From assembly GCF_048323695.1 (NCBI RefSeq), contig NZ_JBLWFT010000012.1, positions 27,791-91,790 of the forward strand: a stretch of DNA of 64,000 bases, written 5' to 3'. Shown in pieces: positions 27,038 through 38,587 of the stretch. The DNA comes from Aquisalimonas sp007126095 (lineage in GTDB: Bacteria; Pseudomonadota; Gammaproteobacteria; Nitrococcales; Aquisalimonadaceae). The position numbers and the translations under genes are program-made. Positions within the stretch are counted from its first letter, which is position 1; each line of letters starts with the position of its first letter. The notes beneath the pieces were generated by a model. It was not told where the DNA came from, ran no database searches, and worked only from the letters and a program-made list of their open reading frames with translations.

Positions 27038-27823
27038 ATGCGCGTTATCAGCCTCAACTGCAACGGCATCCGTGCCGCGGCCCGCAAGGGATTCTTCGAC
27101 TGGTTGCCGCAGCAGCAGGCCGACGTGGTCTGCCTGCAGGAGCTCAAGGCCCAGCCCGACCAGTTGCCCGCGGACCCGTTTCATCCCGAGGGTTATCACG
27201 TGGCGCTGCACGCCGCGGAGAAGAAGGGGTACAGCGGCGTCGGCATCTACGCCCGACGTGAGCCGGATGACGTCATCCGCGGGCTCGGCTGGCCGGACTT
27301 CGACGCCGAGGGCCGCTGGATCGAGGCGCGGTTCGGCGCGCTGTCGGTGGTGTCGCTGTATTTCCCGTCCGGCTCGTCCGGCGACCAGCGGCAAGGGGTG
27401 AAGGAAGGCTGGATGGGCGACTTCCTGGATCACCTGCGCGAGCTCATGGCCGACGGCCGCGAGTACATCATCTGCGGCGACTGGAATATCGCCCACCGCG
27501 AGCTCGACCTGCGCAACTGGCGCAGCAACCGGAAGAACTCCGGCTTTCTGCCCCATGAGCGGGAGTGGCTGGACCGCGTCTTCGACGAGGTGGGCTGGGT
27601 GGACGCCTACCGGGCGCTCTACCCGGAGCGGGAGCAGTACACCTGGTGGTCGAACCGCGGCCGGGCCTGGGACAACAACACGGGCTGGCGGATCGACTAC
27701 CAGGTGATCACGCCTGGCCTGAAGCCGTCGCTGCGAGACGCGTCCGTCTATACCGACGACCGCTTCTCGGACCACGCGCCGTTAACCGTGGATTACGATC
27801 AGGCGAACCTGTCTTCCAGGTAG
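27038..27823 (+). CDS. xthA: exodeoxyribonuclease III
   Basis: 261 residues from MRVISLNCNGIRAAARKG. It is an AP endonuclease and 3'-5' exonuclease of the exonuclease III family acting in base-excision repair. Metal and catalytic residues lie in LQELKAQ, the ICGDWNIAHRELDLRNW region and SDHAPLTVDY at the C terminus (Asp-His pair). Its last 25 bases overlap the convergent glutaredoxin-like gene. The start was chosen over the ATG at 27014 because the family begins at this motif. Confidence 0.95.
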   Translation: MRVISLNCNGIRAAARKGFFDWLPQQQADVVCLQELKAQPDQLPADPFHPEGYHVALHAAEKKGYSGVGIYARREPDDVIRGLGWPDFDAEGRWIEARFGALSVVSLYFPSGSSGDQRQGVKEGWMGDFLDHLRELMADGREYIICGDWNIAHRELDLRNWRSNRKNSGFLPHEREWLDRVFDEVGWVDAYRALYPEREQYTWWSNRGRAWDNNTGWRIDYQVITPGLKPSLRDASVYTDDRFSDHAPLTVDYDQANLSSR

Positions 27824-28122
27824 CCCATGATCGCGTCCGACTCATAGAGCCAGTCCAGCGAGCCGTCCTCTTTCTGGATCAGCAGACAGGGCACGGTGCT
27901 GCTGCCGCCACCCTGCAGGAGCTGCTCCCGGTAGGCGGGCACACGGCGGATGTCGCGCAGCTCGATCTTGAGGCGGAGGCGTTCGATGGTGCGCAGGACC
28001 CGGATGCAGAACGGGCAGGTGTCGTAGTAGTACAGCGCCAGGTTGTCCGTCTCCCGGTCCACATGTTCCTGCTCCTGGTCATTGCGCGTTACAACGGCTG
28101 GATTCTGAGGACTCGTCGCCAT
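27799..28122 (-). CDS. glutaredoxin / GST N-terminal-domain protein
   Basis: 107 residues. After about 27 disordered N-terminal residues comes a thioredoxin fold with LYYYDTCPFCIRVLRTI, a CPFC redox motif, then the cis-Pro loop SSTVPCLLIQ and SDAIMGYLEDRF. This matches short glutaredoxin-like proteins related to stringent starvation and GST N-terminal domains. It probably reduces disulfides or binds glutathione in the cytosol. Thioredoxin reductase (trxB) is the next gene upstream on the same strand, which fits a thiol-redox role, although 130 bases separate them. Confidence 0.88.
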   Translation of the reverse strand: MATSPQNPAVVTRNDQEQEHVDRETDNLALYYYDTCPFCIRVLRTIERLRLKIELRDIRRVPAYREQLLQGGGSSTVPCLLIQKEDGSLDWLYESDAIMGYLEDRFA

Positions 28123-28252
28123 GGTTCTCTTCTTCAGGGGCTTCGGGTGAATTGCAGGGGCCTGTCTCCATAACCTTGAGGGCTTCCCTGCCTTTTCACA
28201 ACCCCTGTCGAGCGGAGTGCCGCGGCCCCGGGGAGAGGCTGCGGCCCGCGAT

Positions 28253-29212
28253 TTACGTGTTGCTGATGCGGTCCAGGTAGCGCTCGGCGTCGAGCGCGGC
28301 CATGCAGCCGGTGCCGGCGGAGGTCACTGCCTGGCGGTAGACGTGGTCCATGACATCGCCGGCGGCGAACACGCCCGGCACACTGGTGGCGGTGGCGTCG
28401 CCTTCCAGGCCGCTTTTCACGCGGATGTAGCCACCCTGCATGTCCAGTTGACCCTGGAAGATGTCGGTGTTGGGCTTGTGGCCGATGGCGATGAACACCC
28501 CGGCCACGTCCAGGTCCGTGGTCTCGCCGCTCTCCGTGGACCTGACCCGGGCACCGGTGACGCCAGTGTCATCACCGAGGATCTCGTCCAGGGTGTGGTT
28601 CCACTGCAGCGTGATCTGACCGGCTTCGGCCTTGGCGAATAGTTTGTCCTGGAGGATTTTCTCCGCCCGCAGCGAGTCGCGCCGATGCACCAGCGTGACG
28701 TGGGATGCGATGTTGGACAGGTACAGCGCTTCCTCCACGGCCGTGTTGCCGCCGCCGATCACCGCCACCTTCTGATTGCGGTAGAAGAATCCGTCGCAGG
28801 TGGCGCAGGCGGAGACGCCCTTGCCGGCGAACGTGGTTTCGGACTCCAGCCCGAGGTATTGCGCGCTGGCGCCCGTGGCAATGATCAGTGCGTCGCAGGT
28901 GTAGGCGCCCACGTCACCTTCGAGGCGAAACGGCCGCTGGGTCACGTCCACCGTATGGATGTGGTCGAAGATGATCTCGGTGCCGAAGCGCTCGGCGTGG
29001 GCCTTCATGCGCTCCATCAGCGCCGGGCCCTGCAGCCCTTCCACGTCGCCCGGCCAGTTGTCCACGTCGGTGGTGGTCGTGAGCTGACCGCCCATCTCGA
29101 TGCCGGTGACCAGGACCGGCTCGAGATTGGCTCGTGCGGCGTAGACGGCAGCGGTGTAACCCGCAGGTCCGGAGCCCAGGATCAGCAGCTTCTGATGTTT
29201 CGCCTCGCTCAT
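28253..29212 (-). CDS. trxB: thioredoxin reductase
   Basis: 319 residues. This flavoenzyme passes electrons from NADPH through FAD and a dithiol to thioredoxin. The FAD site is LILGSGPAGYTAAVYAARA, the redox-active pair Cys136-Cys139 is in SACATCDGFFYR, the NADPH site is VIGGGNTAVEEALYL, and the C-terminal FAD motif is VFAAGDVMD. The DUF3096 gene lies 33 bases upstream on the same strand. Confidence 0.97.
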   Translation of the reverse strand: MSEAKHQKLLILGSGPAGYTAAVYAARANLEPVLVTGIEMGGQLTTTTDVDNWPGDVEGLQGPALMERMKAHAERFGTEIIFDHIHTVDVTQRPFRLEGDVGAYTCDALIIATGASAQYLGLESETTFAGKGVSACATCDGFFYRNQKVAVIGGGNTAVEEALYLSNIASHVTLVHRRDSLRAEKILQDKLFAKAEAGQITLQWNHTLDEILGDDTGVTGARVRSTESGETTDLDVAGVFIAIGHKPNTDIFQGQLDMQGGYIRVKSGLEGDATATSVPGVFAAGDVMDHVYRQAVTSAGTGCMAALDAERYLDRISNT

Positions 29213-29245
29213 GGTCTCTCCTAGAAGTTGGCCGCGCCGGCGGCA

Positions 29246-29380
29246 TCACATCAGGCCGATGACTCCCACCAGGATCAGGTAGGCGGCAATGATGTAGTTC
29301 AGCAGCTTGGGCACGATCAGGATCGCAACCCCGGCCAGCAGGGAAATCAGTGGCGTCAGCGGCAGTTCGGCTCCGGTCAT
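29246..29380 (-). CDS. DUF3096 small membrane protein, 44 aa
   Basis: The reading MTGAELPLTPLISLLAGVAI continues LILIVPKLLN-type sequence to YIIAAYLILVGVIGLM and a TGA. Two hydrophobic helices with a Pro-Lys/Leu-Leu-Asn-Tyr-Ile turn are typical of DUF3096, a family of 45-60-residue membrane peptides of unknown function. A GGAGGA ribosome site sits 6 bases before the ATG. It lies 33 bases before trxB on the same strand and is divergent from the P-type ATPase. Confidence 0.8.
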   Translation of the reverse strand: MTGAELPLTPLISLLAGVAILIVPKLLNYIIAAYLILVGVIGLM

Positions 29381-29526
29381 GTCGGTTCCTCCGATCGGTT
29401 TTTCTTTCGGGAGGAGCATTGTCTACATTCACGGTGCCGAAAACAAAGTGCATTTGCCGCCAATGGCCTGCGCGTGAGCGTTTCTGGATCGGGGCGCCGG
29501 GTCGGGAATTCAAGGGCCGTGCGGAC

Positions 29527-29568
29527 TTGATCCACGTCATGCGCTAGTCTGTTGCAGTGCGCAATACT
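29527..29568 (+). promoter_or_regulatory. candidate FNR/ANR class II promoter of the P-type ATPase
   Basis: TTGAT-CCAC-GTCAT (29527-29540) has one exact half-site and one near half-site of the FNR-family box TTGAT-N4-ATCAA. A -10-like AATACT lies at 29563-29568. If transcription starts near 29575, the box centre is at about -41.5, the standard class II position. The second half-site is imperfect, so this is a hypothesis. Confidence 0.4.
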
Positions 29569-29605
29569 TGTCACGGTCGAGCTCATGAGCGGAGGGACTG
29601 ACGAA

Positions 29606-32335
<2,730 letters not shown>

Positions 32336-32401
32336 TTGGGGCGTTTCCCTGACGCGCGATAACCGCTACAGTCCGGCCATCGCCAACGTCGCGGTATCAC
32401 C

Positions 32402-33781
32402 ATGTCCGGATCCGTCACCAGCACTGCCAGTCCGTCCCGGCTGGACGCCCTGCGCGTCTATGCGCACCCACGCGTGTTCGCCATGCTGTTCCTGGGGTTC
32501 GCCGCCGGGCTGCCGCTGCTGCTGGTGGGAGGAACGTTCACGGCGTGGCTGCGCGACCTCGGCGTGGAGCTGGCCGCCATCGGCTTTCTCAGCTGGGTGG
32601 GGTTGGCACACAGCATCAAGGTACTGTGGGCGCCGCTGGTCGACCGCCTGACCCTGCCGGTGCTGACGTCGCTGTTCGGGCGTCGGCGCGCCTGGATTCT
32701 TGCGGCGCAGTGCACCGTGGCCGCCGGCCTGCTCGGCATGGCGCTGACCGATCCGGTCGAGAATCTCTGGCTGGTGGCGTTCTGGGCGGTGATCACCGCC
32801 TTCGGCTCGGCAACCCAGGACATCTCCATCGACGCTTACCGCGTCGAGGCGGTGGGGCGGGAGCGCCAGGGGGCCATGGCCGCCACCTATGTCACCGGGT
32901 ACCGACTGGCGATTCTCATGGCGGGCGCCGGTGCGCTGCACATTGCGGCGGTGGGCAACTGGAGCGTTGCCTACGGCGCCATGGCCGTACTGATGGGGGT
33001 GGGGCTGATCACCACCCTGATCGTGCGCGAGCCGGAAGTTCAGCAGGTCAGCGGGGATACCCGTCGCATGGAACAGCGGGTGGTGGAGTACCTGGACCGC
33101 ACCACCCATCAGGGCGTGCTGCGCGACTTTGTGGCCTGGTTTCTGAGTGCGGTGGTCTGCCCGTTCGCCGATTTCTTCAAGCGTTACGGCTTGGCCGCCG
33201 TGGCAGTGTTGTTGTTCGTGGGCACGTTCCGCATCAGCGACATCGTCATGGGGGTCATGGCCAATCCCTTCTATCTGGATCTCGGCTTCACCAAGACCGA
33301 GATCGCCAACGTGGCCGCGGCCTTCGGGCTTGCCATGACGCTTGGCGGCGCAGCGCTCGGCGGCGTGCTGGTGCTGCGTTTCGGTATCGCAAGGATGCTG
33401 ATCTTCACCGCGATCATGGCGCCGGTGACCAATCTCACCTTCTCGTGGCTGGCGCTGATCGGCCCGGAGCTCTACGGTCTGGTGTTCGCCATCATCGCCG
33501 ACAACGTCACCGGCGGCATGGCGATATCCGTTTTTCTGGCGTATCTGGCCAGTCTCACCAATACGGCGTACACCGCCACCCAGTACGCCCTGTTCAGTTC
33601 ACTCATGACCCTGCCGGGGCAGTTCCTCGGCGGCTTCACCGGGTGGCTCGCGGAGCAGGTGGACTGGGTCTGGTTCTTCATCATCGCCGCCGGTGCGGGA
33701 CTCCCCGCCGTTGTCCTGGCGCTGCTGCTCCTGCGCTTTGCCCACCCCGACCGCATGCGGCAGCCGGGCAAGGACGACTGA
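32402..33781 (+). CDS. AmpG-like major facilitator permease
   Basis: 459 residues with 12-14 predicted membrane helices. The start VFAMLFLGFAAGLPLLLVGG, then ELAAIGFLSWVGLAHSIKVLW, APLVDR and GRRRAWIL is characteristic of AmpG, the permease that brings anhydromuropeptides (GlcNAc-anhydroMurNAc peptides) into the cytosol for cell-wall recycling. The middle loop includes TQDISIDAYRVE, also typical. AmpG feeds beta-lactamase induction in some species, but no ampR/ampC is nearby. It follows the ATPase by 66 bases on the same strand. Confidence 0.88.
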   Translation: MSGSVTSTASPSRLDALRVYAHPRVFAMLFLGFAAGLPLLLVGGTFTAWLRDLGVELAAIGFLSWVGLAHSIKVLWAPLVDRLTLPVLTSLFGRRRAWILAAQCTVAAGLLGMALTDPVENLWLVAFWAVITAFGSATQDISIDAYRVEAVGRERQGAMAATYVTGYRLAILMAGAGALHIAAVGNWSVAYGAMAVLMGVGLITTLIVREPEVQQVSGDTRRMEQRVVEYLDRTTHQGVLRDFVAWFLSAVVCPFADFFKRYGLAAVAVLLFVGTFRISDIVMGVMANPFYLDLGFTKTEIANVAAAFGLAMTLGGAALGGVLVLRFGIARMLIFTAIMAPVTNLTFSWLALIGPELYGLVFAIIADNVTGGMAISVFLAYLASLTNTAYTATQYALFSSLMTLPGQFLGGFTGWLAEQVDWVWFFIIAAGAGLPAVVLALLLLRFAHPDRMRQPGKDD

Positions 33782-33964
33782 CGGTCCGCCACCCGGGTGA
33801 CACTCCATGACCAGTTGTTGACGCAAGGCGACGACGCATCGCGTCAGTCGTGGTTTGTGATGTCCATAACGCGATGTTTTTGCAGAATATTAATAGTTGG
33901 CCCGCTTTGTGCTTCAACTGCCTGCAGAGGTAGCAGGACAACGCTGAGAAAGGCGGGCACAAAA

Positions 33965-34369
33965 ATGACCATGAATAACGATATGGCGCAGGCGACCTAT
34001 GCAATCGGTCGCCGGTACGAAATGGGTGATGGCGTGCCGATGGACATCGACACGGCGGCGCGGTTCTACCGGCAGGCGGCATTGCGGGGCCTGCCGGAAG
34101 CGCAGCATGCGCTGGGGTTCCTCCACGCGACCGGGCAGGGCGTGCCCCGGGATAACGAGATGGCGGTGGCGTGGCTGCGGTCTGCGGCCGAAGGCGGCCA
34201 CGCCGAAGCCCAGCACAACCTCGGCGTGATGTATGCCGAAGGTCGCGGCGTGGAGGTGGACTACGAGGAAGCGGTGCGCTGGTTCTATCGGGCGGCGATC
34301 AACGGCTGCAGCCACGCCCAGGAATGGCTGGAGTCCCAGGCCATGGAAGAGGTCATCGCGGGGGAGTGA
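33965..34369 (+). CDS. Sel1-repeat (TPR-like) protein
   Basis: 134 residues. Three Sel1-like repeats are visible: AQATYAIGRRYEMGDGVPMD, EAQHALGFLHATGQGVPRDN and EAQHNLGVMYAEGRGVEVDY, each a helix-turn-helix of about 36 residues. A fourth partial repeat follows. No signal peptide is present, so it is probably a cytosolic adaptor for protein interactions. The long in-frame extension to 33797 is rejected for lack of a start context; MTMNND or MNND (33971) are both possible. It converges with the K+ channel, 7 bases apart. Confidence 0.8.
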   Translation: MTMNNDMAQATYAIGRRYEMGDGVPMDIDTAARFYRQAALRGLPEAQHALGFLHATGQGVPRDNEMAVAWLRSAAEGGHAEAQHNLGVMYAEGRGVEVDYEEAVRWFYRAAINGCSHAQEWLESQAMEEVIAGE

Positions 34370-34376
34370 GGTGTGC

Positions 34377-36077
34377 TCACTCCCGGGCGCGTCGGGCGAG
34401 ATAGCGCCAGACGAGCCCGTCCCCCCGGCTCTCGCCTGTGAGCATGTAGCGCAGGTTGTTGATGTGGCGAAGCGGCGTGCGCATGGCGCCCAGGGCGGCG
34501 TTGGTGCCGCAGAAGAGGATCCGGTCGCCGGAGGCCAGTGCCGTGTCTGCCGAGGGCAGCAGGACGGATTCGTTCTCCCGCAACAGCATCAGTGCAATGC
34601 AGTCCAGTGGCCGGTGCCGGTCGCGCGGGTGGTGCGTGAGGCCGGCAAGCGTCACCTCCATGCCCTGCTCCAGGGCCTCGATGACGGCCGGGCAGCGTGC
34701 GGTGCTGATCCGCAGCGTCCACGTTTCCGGGACCGTGCCGCCGGCGATCGCCTGAATCCGTTCCGCGAGGGCGGCGTGCCACTGCGCGTCGCGGGTGCGG
34801 GCGTGCGCCAGGAAGTCCTCCAGCAATGGCGCGTTCAAACGCGAGAGGATGCGGCTGGCGAGGATGTAGCTCGGCTCGACAGTGAGTTCGATGTCCGCTT
34901 CTCGGAACAGGGGTTTGTTCGACAGGTCGTTCTCGCGGGCGGCGATGTAAAGGCCGCCGTTGAGCTGCCGCGCCGTGATCACGATGGAGAGGTTGTCGGC
35001 GTCGTCCGCCGTGGCCGCGAGCAGCCCCGCCGCGGTGTCGATGCCGGCCCGGCGCAGGGTATGCGCCTCGGTGCCCTTGCCGCGGATGACGTCCGGCGGG
35101 CAGTCGTTGTGATCGGGGGCAGCGTCCACTATCACGGCGCGCACCCCGTGGCGGCGCAGTGCGTGGTAAACCGCCCGGCCGAGTCGGCCGAAACCGCAGA
35201 TGATCCAGGTGCCTTCCGGCGGTTTCGGGCGGTCTGGCAGCTCCGTCGCCGGGATCCCCGTGAGCCAGTCCTGAATCCGGTGCATGTTCGGGGAGCGGAT
35301 CGCGAGGATCAGTCGGTCGGCAAAGCCGGTGTAGGCGTCCACCACCGCGTCCGTACCGAACGATGTCATGTTGGCCGCGGTCTCGCTGCTGCCGGCCCGG
35401 GCGATCATGGTCGTGGATGGGCTCTGGAGCTTGCACGTCACCGCCACCTTCAGGTTGGCGTGATCATCGTCCATCACCGCGACCACGCCTGCACACCAGC
35501 GGTGGTCCAGCCCGGCGATGGTCAGGTTGGCCGGGATTTCCGCGTTCATCCGGAAGCCCGGCACGTCCACGCCCAGGTCCTTGAGGTCCAGGCTCTCGAT
35601 GGACTCCTGCGCGTGGTCCACCACCACCACACGCCGGCGTCGTTCGGTGAGTGCGCGCGCCAGCAGCGCCCCGGTGTCACCGTATCCGCAGATCAGGTAG
35701 AACGGCTCGCTCATCTGCTGTACCGCCCGTCGCAGCCGGCTGCGCTTGACCGCGGAGCGGAACGCCGGATCCTGGATGAGCGAGATGATCGTTCCCACCG
35801 CATACAACCAGGCCAGCACCGTGATGTAGATGCTGATGGTCACCCACAGGCGCTGCGCGCCGCTGAATTCGTACGGGATCTCGCCGAAACCGATGGTGGG
35901 TGCGGTGTAGGTGATGACGTAGAAGGCGTGGAAGAAGTCCATCCGCCAGGGCGTGCCCTGATCGTCCTGCCCCGGCATCAGCGTCAGGCCCACAACGGCA
36001 ACCGCGTAGGCGGTGATGAGCACCAGCAGCGGTGGCCGCATGCGCCGGAGGATCTGTGGGACGACGGATCTCACCAT
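34377..36077 (-). CDS. two-helix potassium channel with tandem TrkA-N/RCK domains
   Basis: 566 residues. A transmembrane helix (about 17-34), a pore helix with filter-like TAPTIGFGEIPY, and a second helix (about 74-98) form a KcsA-type pore. Two RCK modules follow: residues about 120-260 (FYLICGYGDTGALLARALTE) and about 280-560 (TWIICGFGRLGRAVYHALRR), each with a Rossmann GxGxxG motif that could bind NAD(H) or nucleotides. The filter reads TIGFGE rather than TVGYGD, a conservative variant. It starts 3 bases after a small membrane protein gene, so the two are co-transcribed. Confidence 0.87.
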   Translation of the reverse strand: MVRSVVPQILRRMRPPLLVLITAYAVAVVGLTLMPGQDDQGTPWRMDFFHAFYVITYTAPTIGFGEIPYEFSGAQRLWVTISIYITVLAWLYAVGTIISLIQDPAFRSAVKRSRLRRAVQQMSEPFYLICGYGDTGALLARALTERRRRVVVVDHAQESIESLDLKDLGVDVPGFRMNAEIPANLTIAGLDHRWCAGVVAVMDDDHANLKVAVTCKLQSPSTTMIARAGSSETAANMTSFGTDAVVDAYTGFADRLILAIRSPNMHRIQDWLTGIPATELPDRPKPPEGTWIICGFGRLGRAVYHALRRHGVRAVIVDAAPDHNDCPPDVIRGKGTEAHTLRRAGIDTAAGLLAATADDADNLSIVITARQLNGGLYIAARENDLSNKPLFREADIELTVEPSYILASRILSRLNAPLLEDFLAHARTRDAQWHAALAERIQAIAGGTVPETWTLRISTARCPAVIEALEQGMEVTLAGLTHHPRDRHRPLDCIALMLLRENESVLLPSADTALASGDRILFCGTNAALGAMRTPLRHINNLRYMLTGESRGDGLVWRYLARRARE

Positions 36078-36080
36078 GGT

Positions 36081-36464
36081 TCAGCGCTGCAGGCTCGAGG
36101 TCTCGATGACCAGCAGGGTGGCGGAGACCATGTTAGCCAGCAGAGCCCCTCCGGAGAGCGACACAATGCTGGCCATGACGGCGGGGGTGAGTCCGGTGTC
36201 CGTGGCGTAGACGGCAATGCCCCAGACCAGCGCCGCCGCGATGAGCTGCAGGTCCGCCACCAGACTGGCGGCCAGGAGGACCGCGCCGATCTGCGTGCGC
36301 TCGCCCAGCTTGAGCACCGTGGCGATGAGGCTGACGACAATGGCGGCGAACAGCTCGTAGACATTGTGGTGGTCGGGGTTGTCGAACTCACCGAGGAAGA
36401 ACCCGAAATTCAGGGTGAGGGCGAGCAGGATGAAAAAGCCGAAGACCACTTTCTCCAGATTCAT
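36081..36464 (-). CDS. conserved small membrane protein, DUF6394-like
   Basis: 127 residues with four predicted membrane helices: KVVFGFFILLALTLNFGFFL, VYELFAAIVVSLIATVL, IGAVLLAASLVADLQLIAAA and GGALLANMVSATLLVIE. The motif FDNPDHHNVYELFAAI between helices 1 and 2 is distinctive. I associate this with DUF6394 from memory, so the name is tentative. The ATG follows an AGGAGC site, and the stop is 3 bases before the K+ channel start. The tight coupling suggests an accessory subunit or regulator of that channel; this is inference. Confidence 0.75.
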   Translation of the reverse strand: MNLEKVVFGFFILLALTLNFGFFLGEFDNPDHHNVYELFAAIVVSLIATVLKLGERTQIGAVLLAASLVADLQLIAAALVWGIAVYATDTGLTPAVMASIVSLSGGALLANMVSATLLVIETSSLQR

Positions 36465-36659
36465 GCGCCGGTGCTCCTGTTCCCTTCGCTGTCTGCAGGG
36501 TAAACGGTAGCATGGCCGCGCACCGACGCGGTGATGGCGGTATGTTGTGATGTGTGGCGCACAACGGCGCGGCGTCGTCGTGGGATAGTGGCGGAATCGG
36601 GTTTTTCACCTGTCATCGTCCCCGGCTGCGGGAGCGCAGGGCCGGGTGGAGGGAGCGCA

Positions 36660-37877
36660 ATGGCATTGACCAGAGCCCTGGTAGTGGATGATTCACGCCT
36701 GGCGCGGGTGGCGCTGAGCAAGCTGCTTGGCCGCCGTGGAATCGAAGTGGACGTGGCCGGTTCCGGCGGCGAGGCGCTGGAATACCTGCGTACCCAGGCG
36801 CCGGATGTGGTCTTTCTCGACTACATGATGCCGGACATGGACGGCATGGAAGCGGCCCGGGCGATTCAGGCGCTCCCGGAGCGCGCGCCGTTGCCGCTGG
36901 TGATGTATACGTCCCAGGACACCGACGACGACCGCCTGCGTGCCCATGAGCTTGGGGTGTGCGGTTTTCTCCCCAAACCCACCAGCGAAAACGCGCTGGA
37001 TGCGGTGCTGGCCGATGTGGAAGCCTGGTCGCCGCCAGCCATGGACGACCCGGCCGGCGAGCCGCCGCCGGCAACGGCCATGGACGCCTCGCCCGAACAG
37101 GGCACGGAGCCCGTGACCGGGGTGTCATCACCGGTGCCTCCCGTCGACTCCGCACCGACGGAGGCCACCAATGGCGCAACGCTGCCCGATGCCCGCGAGC
37201 TGGAGCAGCGCGCCGGCGAAGTGGCCGCGGCGGTCGCCCGGGAGACCCTGGATACGCAGCTGGACGAAGCGCGGGTTCACTGGCAGCACGAGCTGGACCG
37301 GGTGGGCGCGGAGTTGCAGGAAATGCTCCAGGAGAGCATGCAGCAGGCGCGCCGCGATGACGACACTCTGGGGGCCGCGAAGGCGGCTGCGGAGGAGTCC
37401 GCCCAGTCGGCGGTCAGCGACGCGGCCAACGGGCTGCGGCAGCAGGCGGAGGAAGCCGCCCGTCAGGCGGCGGCGAAGGCCGTGGAGCAGGCGCTAGCGG
37501 AGCGCGACATCCCGCAGCAGGATGCCCAACTGGAACAGCATGTGCATGCGCTGCTGGCCGAGCGGCTGGAGGCCCTGGGCGAGACGGACGCCTTTCGTGA
37601 GCAGCTGGTCGCAGCCCTGACAGATCACGGGGTGCCGGTGCTCAAGAACGCGCTGGATCAGTGGGTGCGGGAGCTGGCCGCGCAGGCGGCGCTGGATACG
37701 GTGGAGGATGCGCTGCGCAGCGCATCGGAAGTGATGTTCAAGGAAGCGGCCGCGGCCGCCGCCGAGGCCGCCGCCGAAGAGGCCAACGCCGCCCACGCTC
37801 GCACCCGGCGGTTCATGCTGGTGGCCTGTACGGTGCTGGCAGCGGGGGTGGTGACCGCACTGATTCTCGCCGTCTGA
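36660..37877 (+). CDS. response regulator with long coiled coil and C-terminal membrane anchor
   Basis: 405 residues. Residues 4-120 are a receiver domain with Asp10-Asp11, the phosphoacceptor Asp54 in VFLDYMMPDMDG, Thr/Ser at MYTSQD and Lys106 in FLPKPT. A Pro/Ala/acidic linker (121-175) follows, then a charged helical region of about 200 residues rich in Ala, Glu and Gln (181-383). The end is a single membrane helix, FMLVACTVLAAGVVTALILA (385-404). No DNA-binding or enzymatic output domain is present. A GGAGGG site precedes the ATG. No kinase gene is adjacent. Confidence 0.88.
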   Translation: MALTRALVVDDSRLARVALSKLLGRRGIEVDVAGSGGEALEYLRTQAPDVVFLDYMMPDMDGMEAARAIQALPERAPLPLVMYTSQDTDDDRLRAHELGVCGFLPKPTSENALDAVLADVEAWSPPAMDDPAGEPPPATAMDASPEQGTEPVTGVSSPVPPVDSAPTEATNGATLPDARELEQRAGEVAAAVARETLDTQLDEARVHWQHELDRVGAELQEMLQESMQQARRDDDTLGAAKAAAEESAQSAVSDAANGLRQQAEEAARQAAAKAVEQALAERDIPQQDAQLEQHVHALLAERLEALGETDAFREQLVAALTDHGVPVLKNALDQWVRELAAQAALDTVEDALRSASEVMFKEAAAAAAEAAAEEANAAHARTRRFMLVACTVLAAGVVTALILAV

Positions 37878-37885
37878 CACGGTGG

Positions 37886-38551
37886 TCAGCGGCGGCGGGA
37901 CGCCTCCCGATCCGCCGCACGGATCGGTTCCGGCAGGCGGTAACGGCTCAATGTGGCCATGACCCACGCCACCGCGCCATCATGGCTGACGCGATGGCCG
38001 GGCGAGACGAACACCGGTTTCACGCGGCTGCGTTTGCGCAGCACCGTGCCGATGCGGGTGTCGCCGTCCATCAGCGGTTGCTGGTCGCCACGCTGCTCGC
38101 CGACTTCCTCGTGGGATCCGCACAGGCGGCTCTTGCCGACGCCGATGGCGGGGCGATCCAGCCAGAGCCCCAGATGAGAAGCGATGCCAAGCCGCCGCGG
38201 GTGCGCAATCCCCTGGCCATCGCAGAGCAGCAGGTCCGGCAGCTGCTCAAGCCGCACCATTGCGTCGAGAATCGCCGGCATCTCGCGGAACGACAGATAA
38301 CCTGGGATATACGGAAACGTCACCGGCGCGCGGCCGATCACCGTCTCCAGCGGAGTGAGGTCCGGCCACCGGAACCGGGCGACACAGGCGCGCGCTGTGT
38401 GTCCGCCTGCCTCGAACCCGGTATCGACGCCCGCCACGGTCGTGACACGCCCGGTGGCGTCGTCCAGCCGCACCCGCCCCGCCAGCGCCTGCTGGAGGCC
38501 GCGTGCGGATCGGACATCGCCGGGCCATTCGTGGAGGGCTGCCGTGACCAT
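37886..38551 (-). CDS. nfi: endonuclease V
   Basis: 221 residues, normal for the enzyme that cuts DNA one base 3' of deaminated bases, above all hypoxanthine. VAGVDTGF carries the first catalytic Asp, PYIPGYLSFREMPAIL the wedge motif with a Glu, and LLLCDGQGIAHPRRLGIASH the second Asp. GHRVSHDGAVAWV is also conserved. It converges with the tail-anchored response regulator (8 bases between stops). Confidence 0.94.
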   Translation of the reverse strand: MVTAALHEWPGDVRSARGLQQALAGRVRLDDATGRVTTVAGVDTGFEAGGHTARACVARFRWPDLTPLETVIGRAPVTFPYIPGYLSFREMPAILDAMVRLEQLPDLLLCDGQGIAHPRRLGIASHLGLWLDRPAIGVGKSRLCGSHEEVGEQRGDQQPLMDGDTRIGTVLRKRSRVKPVFVSPGHRVSHDGAVAWVMATLSRYRLPEPIRAADREASRRR

Positions 38552-38587
38552 GGCGCCATGGTAGCAGCCGTGCGGGAGCCGCCGGGC

